NCBI GenBank assembly: GCA_963969345.1
Contig: OZ017768.1
Coordinates: forward strand, 3,930,718-3,994,717
DNA from: Turbatrix aceti
Lineage: Eukaryota; Nematoda; Chromadorea; Rhabditida; Panagrolaimidae
Direction of reading: 5' to 3'
DNA length: 64,000 nt
A model generated the notes under the pieces. That model had not been told where the DNA came from. It searched no databases and saw nothing but the letters and a program-made list of their open reading frames with translations. Positions 57,826 to 64,000 of the stretch are shown here, in pieces; the stretch's first letter is position 1; each line of letters begins with the position of its first letter. The position numbers and the translations under genes are program-made.

Positions 57826-60800
57826 ATGGACGATCTCTTCAGTGACTACGACAGGGTAAGCATGATTTTATTTTTTTTTTATCTTCTCACGAAGCGAAAC
57901 CAATTCTTTCTTTTTTTTTGTTCCAGTCACTATCGAATAGCGACATGATGCTGCCTGGCGGAAGCGGGATCCGTGATGTCCAGGATGAGCTTGGATTCGG
58001 GCTTGGCGGTTTGGATGATTCAAATTCGTCTTCGCGCTACGATCAACTCAACGGTTTGAATGGCGGTTTGACGCTTTCGCCTCCCGCCAACGATCATCTC
58101 AGCGATAATGGATCCACCGGCGGCATGATTGACAACTACGTGAGTTATTTTGGGGTTTTTACACGCGCGCGTAGGGTTAAAGTAGTCATTTGTGTGTAGG
58201 TGCGGCAATCGTAATCGATAGCATGGATTTTTGCCTGCCACCTTTTTAAACTCATTTTGACGCACCCAAAAGCCCGTTTTTTACGAAATGCCACGTTTTT
58301 ACAGAACTTGGAGTCCAGCAAGCCAGTTTTCGACGACTTGGGTTCCTTCGATGGCGTCCACCTCATGGACGAGCAATCCAACGCTCTCCTGAACGATCCC
58401 CTGCTTTCCTGCTCTCTGGACCCGGATCTCGAAGCCCACAACGCATCCCTGCTCGCCCTCATACAACCCTTTGAAATAGTGCTTCCCAGGCCGCCTGCAA
58501 GGATCATGGAAGCCCTCGAGAAGGCCGAGGCCAAGGAAGCGAAGGCTCGTCGACGCGCTCAATCTCTCGCCGAGCGAAAGAAGACCAAGACCCGTTATGC
58601 GCGGGAAGTGCCGTGCGCGGTGTGTGGCGAGAACGGGACTTCCGAGATGCCTGCCAACAGCCAGTACTGCTCGACCCATTGCATCCTGGACATGGTCGCC
58701 AAATGTCGGAAGATTTGCAAGCCGACCGATGGCATCGCTTTTGTCGATCATCTGGGGACCGTCATTCAGATGCCTCCCAAGCACCAGGTCACGATCGACA
58801 AGTTGGAGGCTTTTCTGCGAAGTAAACCCACCATGAAGCCTTTTGTCAACTTTGCTATTCTGGGTGAGTTTTTTTTTTCTTTGTAAAACTTTTTTTTTTG
58901 CGTTTTTACGCCGTTTTACGATTTTTGGACAAATTTTAAATTTTTTTGGTGTTTTTATGCAAAATATTTTCACCAGTTTTGGACAAAATTTATTTTCTGT
59001 TTGTTTTTTTTCATGTTTTCATAAATTTTTGGGTAAAATTTGTGTTTTTATTATTTCATCGGAAAACTTGTTTTTTTACGTTTTTTTTTGTTTTTTCGAA
59101 GGTTTTCACGAAATTTCGTTTTTTTTCAGAAACCATGGACAAGCAAACGGAGAGCCAGCAGATGCTGGAGGCAGCAAAGACGATCAAGAGCATCGATCAG
59201 ATCCGGAACGAGTGCAAGTGCAACATGGTCACCCGTCTCATGCAGTGTGCCAAGATCCACAACGTTCCAGTCTCTCGCAAAAAAGTCAAGAATCTCAGCG
59301 ATCAGATTGAAGCCGAACTCTTCAAGCAGGCCAAGGGCGTCGTCAAATGCAAACTCTATCGCAACTGGATTACCAATTTTTTCTCCCAGATTGTAAATAC
59401 CCAGAATGTGAGTTTTGACTTTCCCTGGATGATTTTTATAGAATTTTGGTCTTTTAGCACTTCTCAAAGGCCGTTCTCAACTGCACGTACACTGCCCAGA
59501 AGCTGGTTATCATGACGAAGGCTGAGATGTTCGTGGATCCAAATGCAGCACCTGAACAGGTCGCCAAGCCACAGAAACCGACGGTGAAGCAGTCGAGTAA
59601 GAACAGATCTGCCGGGTACTGCGCTGTTGACAGCATTTTGGGAGCCGAGGACGCGGATACGACTTCCCAGCATCATAGTCATGTTTTTGACTCAAAATGT
59701 CAGATTTGTGCTCTCAAGTTGAAGGAGCAGCAGGAAGCCGAGAAATTGGCTATCAAAAGCAAACTTGAGGAACTCGAGGAAAGAAAACGACGGGTTCGTA
59801 TTTTTTTCTAAAAAAAAAATTTTTCTTAATTTGAAAAAAAATTTCAAATTCAAAAAAATCTTTAAAAAATCTAATTTATTTTGTTTTAAAAAATTCTAAA
59901 AAAAATTCTAAAAAATATTTTACATTCAAAAAAAATTCTTTAAAGAATAAATTCAAAAAAATAAAAATTGAGCTATTACGATCGATTTTTTTTGCAGAAA
60001 GAACTCAACCAACAACGCCTCAAGGAAAAAGAAGAGCGAAGAAAAGCCGAAGAAGCGATGAAACGGGAAATGCCCCAAATGGACGACTTTGACGATTTTT
60101 CGCAGGACCACATTCCTCTGAGCTCGCGGCACGACGATGGCTTTGATCTGGTCGAGAGAAGTCCTTCTCCCGTCTACGACCGACGTGGCCCACCTTCCGG
60201 GTACGTGCGACGCGGAGAAAGCAGATTTGAGCCACTGGATCGAAACCGACGCCTCTCTCCCCGCGATAATTACGATTACGATCGAGACCGAGACCGACGT
60301 CCAGACGACAACAACTGGCGCCGAGATGAGCCACGCTTCGACGAAGACGACGATTTCGACGCGATGGATCGTGCGACGTCGTCGTCTCATCTTCTGGCGA
60401 CGCCTCCACCTGGCGTGAGTCCGGAGAGGATCGCCATCTGTCGCGTCGGCGTCCGACCAACGTCGCCGTCTGTTCCGTCGAAGAGACACCGGCCAAACAT
60501 GCCCCAGGCGGATGTTGGACCCCTCGACGAAGACGAATTCGCGCCAAACGCATGGATCGGTGTCAGACCGATTGGACGCCAGGTCAAACCCGTCTGGCCG
60601 ACTCGCGAGATTCAGTCGGCGGGATTTACTGGAAATTCGTCATTTGGCCCAAGAAATTCGTCGATGCCGATGAATCCGGCGGGTAACGATAGCTGGCGCA
60701 AGCAAGAACAATGGCGAAAGTCGTCTGAAGGCGCGGGTTTTCCGAGACCAGGTGGTGGATTTCATCCGATGAAGGCAGTTTCTCCGCAGTCGCCGGCGTT

Positions 60801-63800
60801 TGCCATTTACTCGCCGGCTTCTACGTCGGTGCACACGGCTACGCCCCCTCAACGCAACGCTCAGCCTGTGAGAGAAGCGTCACCCGAGCCTCTGAAGCCA
60901 GAGCCGTCCTACGATCAAAGATTGTGGAATCGGTGAGTTTTGAACAATGCAAAAATTAAAAAAAAAAGATAGTACCAAAATTTTTGTTTTTTTTTTCGAT
61001 ATAAAATATTTTTTTGCGAAAATATTTTTTTGAAACTACTTTTTTTCGAAAAAAAAAAAATTCATGGTCTTCTGTAAAAAGATTTTTTTTTTTTGAAAAA
61101 AAATTCGATTTAAAAAAACGGGTTCAAAAATTTAGATTTTTATAAAAAAAATTTGTAAAATTATATTTTTTTTGTAAAAAGTTTTTGAATTAAAAAAAAT
61201 TTCGGTAAAAAAAACACTTTTTTGGGTGACAAATTTGTAGGCCGGGTTTCTTGCTTTTTTTAAACAAAAAACGGTCAAACATTAAAATTTTCATCTAATT
61301 CAATTTTTTATGATTTTTATGGGGTTTTTTTCACAGGTCCCACGTCATCTGGAAAGGCCGCATCCTCGGCGAAACCTTCGACTTCTGCTGCACGATGTCA
61401 GCGATCTCCAATCCCTGTGCATTCGACCTGATCGGCAGAATACCAAATCCCATGAATCTCATCGCTCGCGTCAAGCCGGAGGCCATGTGGGAGTTCATGC
61501 ACATTATCCGGAAGCAAGCCTCCCGTTACCAGATCATTCTGTCCGTCATTCACCCCGAACAAGGCCTAGCCGATGGCTTCTACATGTGCTACCACAATCT
61601 CAAGAAATCCCGTCGCTATGCCGTACTCGACATGAAAGATGCCAACATCAAGGAAGCCTACCTCTTCTACATCGACGTCAATGAGCCCCTGCCGAAGGTG
61701 CTGCTGCCCATCGACGGTCCCGGACTGCCGGAGACGACCAAGGCTTCGATGTGCATCGTAATCATCCGGTACAAGGACGGCGTACTGCCACACAACGGAA
61801 CGGGTGCCGCGGCATCTTCGTCACAAAAAGCTGCTTCACCTCCTCCGACGTCGTCGGTTTCTACTCCTTCGCAGCCGACGAAGTCTATGACTCCTGGTGG
61901 GCAGGTTTTGTCGATGGAGAACGTCTTGTTGAGGATCAAGCAGGCTACTACCCCAGGTTTGTTTGGATTTTTTTACAGTTTTTAAAAAAACTTTGTTAAA
62001 AAATTTAAAAAAACTTTAAGAAAAATTGTTTGGATTTTTCACGCATTTCAAAAAAAATGAAAAAAAAATTGATTTTTTCACGGATTTAAAAAAAACTTGA
62101 GAAAAAAAATGTCAGGATTTTTTTTTGATTTAAAAATATAAAAAACTTTGTATTTTTTTCACTGATTTTAAAAAAATTGTTTGAATTTTTTTTTCAAAAA
62201 AATTTCTAAAAAAGTTGTATTTTTCCACGGATTTTAAAACGTGAAAAAAATTGTTTGCATTTTTTACTGATTTTTAAAAAAATTTAAAAAAATTTTAAAT
62301 ATTTGAAAAAAAAAGAAAAAAAATTTTAAAAAACTAAAAGGAACCTAAAAAAATTTTCAGGAGAGTTAATCGCGATCGTCAAAGACTTTGTCGCCAAAAA
62401 TAACATGTCAAAGGCGGACAAAAGCTACCTCGAGGAAGTCTGCAGAAAGGAAATCGCGATGCGAAAGAAGGGCCCGGTCGCGAAGAAGGCTCCAGAACCT
62501 CCCGCACCTGCACCCGGATCTGCACCTGGCCCACCACCGGTTGTCCCCCAGTTGCTACCGCCTCTCAGGCCGCCGCCAGTTCCCCAGCCTCAGCCTCTTC
62601 TCCGATCCGCGCCACCCGTGATCCCGCAATTGATCATTTCGGCGGTCAACAACAACGTCAAAGACGATGGAGAACTGCAGGAGCCGTCTTCGACCAACGA
62701 TACCGTCATTGCGAGCACGGAAACGCAATCTCCGGACACGGGCGGTGGAGAGCCGATGGATATCGACGAGGCTGTCCCACCGCCACGACCGGTGTCCAAA
62801 CAGCGATCTGAAGTTTCCTCCCTCGAAGCCGGTGAAATGAGGGATTCGTCGGACGACGAAAATATGGAGATCTGCGACGACGACGATGATAGGTCGGCCA
62901 GTGAATCTCTGGTGAGTATATAGTTTTTTTACATTAAAATTCACCTTCCTGAGACATGTATTGGCAGAGTTACGATCGCCTAAAATTGTTTTTTGGTCAT
63001 TTTTGACGGTTTTTGGCACGTTGTGGCTAAAAAACTACGGCACTTCCAAAACCGGAGTACATATTTATTGATGGACCTAATTTTTGACGGAGAATCCTGT
63101 AAAAATATAAATATGTTGGATTACTTTATTGAAAAGTGTCGAAACGAATTTTTCGGCATTTTTTAAAAGTGGTAACCCAATATTTTATATTTTTTCGGAT
63201 TCTCTGTCAAAAATTACGTCAATCAAATAATATGTAACCTGGCTTTGGAAATGCCGTAGTTTTTTAGCTACAACGTGCCAAAAATCGTCAAAAATGGCGA
63301 AGACGCGATTTCCGGGAAGCGTAACTATGTCGGATCAAAAATGTCACTTGGCAATTCATTCCTTTTTTTGAGAAAAATCTTGAACTCCTAATTGATTTTT
63401 TTTTTCAGACGGTGCTCCTACCACCTCCTCCGCCTCCACCGGCCAGTAGCCTGCTAAATCCACCGCCCCCGCCTCCTCCACCCCCGCCGCCGGCTCCGAC
63501 ACTACCTCCGACGACGACGTCAAACGCGATGCCTCATGCCGCCCAGCAGCCTCCGACACACCGACTGCCCTCGCTGCTAGAGAATCCCACGCCGAGGTAC
63601 AACTTCAACTACGATACGTCCCCGTCCTACAGGCCGCCCCCAATGATGCAGCGCCCACCCGGACCGGGATACGGACCCTCTCCTCCCCGACCTCCGCCTC
63701 GATACGCGCCCAGCCAGTTTTTCCCTTCTCCGCCGAAGCCGTCGTACTATCCGAGGAATTCCTACGCACCACCCCCGTACGAGGGACCCTACCGAGGCAT

Positions 63801-63978
63801 GGCACCCAGAGGATTCCGTGGAGGACGAGGAGGAGGAGGAGGACCGATGGACGGATACGGCATGGGAAGACCACCCCTACGGCCACCGTTCGGAAGGGGT
63901 GGCGGACGGCCGCCGTTTGGAGCACGGGGAGGCGGATTCCCGAGACCGATGGGAATGATGCGGCCCCCTCCGGAATAG
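57826..63978 (+). CDS. DIDO1: DIDO1/PHF3-family protein with TFIIS-central and SPOC domains
   Basis: Nine exons: 57826-57855, 57927-58139, 58305-58863, 59130-59407, 59458-59793, 59998-60932, 61337-61956, 62361-62911, 63409-63978; 1363 aa. The family acts at transcribing RNA polymerase II: SPOC reads the phosphorylated CTD and the TFIIS-like domain contacts the polymerase. Residues ~184-212 hold a zinc motif (CAVC...YCSTHCIL) like the one following the PHD finger in DIDO1/PHF3. Residues ~268-400 fit the TFIIS central domain (VSRKKVKNLSDQIEAELFKQ, HFSKAVLNCTYTAQKLVIMT). SPOC is ~785-935 (VIWKGRILGETFDFC, FDLIGRIPN, SLYSYF-like FYMCYHNLKKS, PLPKVLLPIDGPGLP). An Arg/Asp-rich middle and a C-terminus of proline runs plus RGG-like repeats (RGFRGGRGGGGG) complete it. 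No PHD finger is visible upstream of the zinc motif. Intron 62912-63408 contains a foldback element. Confidence 0.85.
62931..63357. mobile_element. foldback inverted-repeat element (MITE-like) in a DIDO-like intron
   Basis: The left arm (~62931-63125) and right arm (~63165-63357) are imperfect inverted copies. GGCACGTTGTGGCTAAAAAA followed by CTACGGCA on the left matches, as reverse complement, TGCCGTAG then TTTTTTAGCTACAACGTGCC on the right; GTTACG and AATTTTTGACGG also pair. A third arm lies at 49500-49642. No coding capacity. Target duplication and exact ends could not be fixed. Confidence 0.75.
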
Positions 63979-64000
63979 AGTCCCCTAATACGTATCTGCC

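Noticed and set aside
1..64000. CRISPR arrays, bacterial operons, prophage or horizontally acquired bacterial genes
   Set aside because: No regularly spaced repeats, and all recognised genes are spliced animal genes.

Overview
The window is nuclear DNA from a small-genome invertebrate animal. Its genes are split by mostly short (about 45-120 bp), very AT-rich introns with GT..(T)nCAG or (T)nTAG ends, exons are GC-rich, and genes sit within a few hundred bases of each other on both strands. Several start codons lie 2-19 nt downstream of a splice-acceptor-like AG, as expected where spliced-leader trans-splicing occurs. A slicer-defective Argonaute, a laminin gamma tail and these gene structures fit an ecdysozoan. 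I favour a nematode, but a tardigrade or similar animal cannot be excluded from sequence alone.

Layout. 639-2536 (+): ATG13, autophagy initiation. 2996-8682 (-): a full-length laminin gamma chain. 8.7-13.6 kb: a long regulatory/intergenic stretch with a 127-bp tandem repeat and a clean hAT-type miniature transposon. 13.6-16.6 kb: a tandem triplication of a small unknown gene unit on the minus strand, the middle copy frameshifted. 17005-17547 (+): a small membrane protein. 18713-24543 (+): a second full-length laminin gamma chain, head-to-head with the first. 25000-28727 (+): a divergent Argonaute. 29252-29989 (+): a small lysine-rich membrane-anchored protein. 30217-32865 (+): DNA ligase IV, with a tRNA-Arg(ACG) gene inside its second intron. 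34490-47183 (+): a DOCK6/7/8-type Rho-family GEF with three candidate N-terminal exons. 47442-49055 (+): a LAMP-type lysosomal membrane protein. 49876-52436 (-): INCENP of the chromosomal passenger complex. 52706-54320 (+): pseudouridine synthase PUS1. 54608-56241 (-): adenylyl cyclase-associated protein CAP. 57826-63978 (+): a DIDO1/PHF3-family protein with TFIIS-central and SPOC domains.

The genes are mostly unrelated housekeeping functions, not an operon-like system. The main exception is the laminin pair: two inverted copies share three blocks (1194, 303 and 418 bp) that I read as about 99.6 % identical, separated by strongly diverged sequence. This is the pattern left by repeated interlocus gene conversion. 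Gene models were built by hand from splice signals and reading-frame continuity; every multi-exon model given closes in frame.
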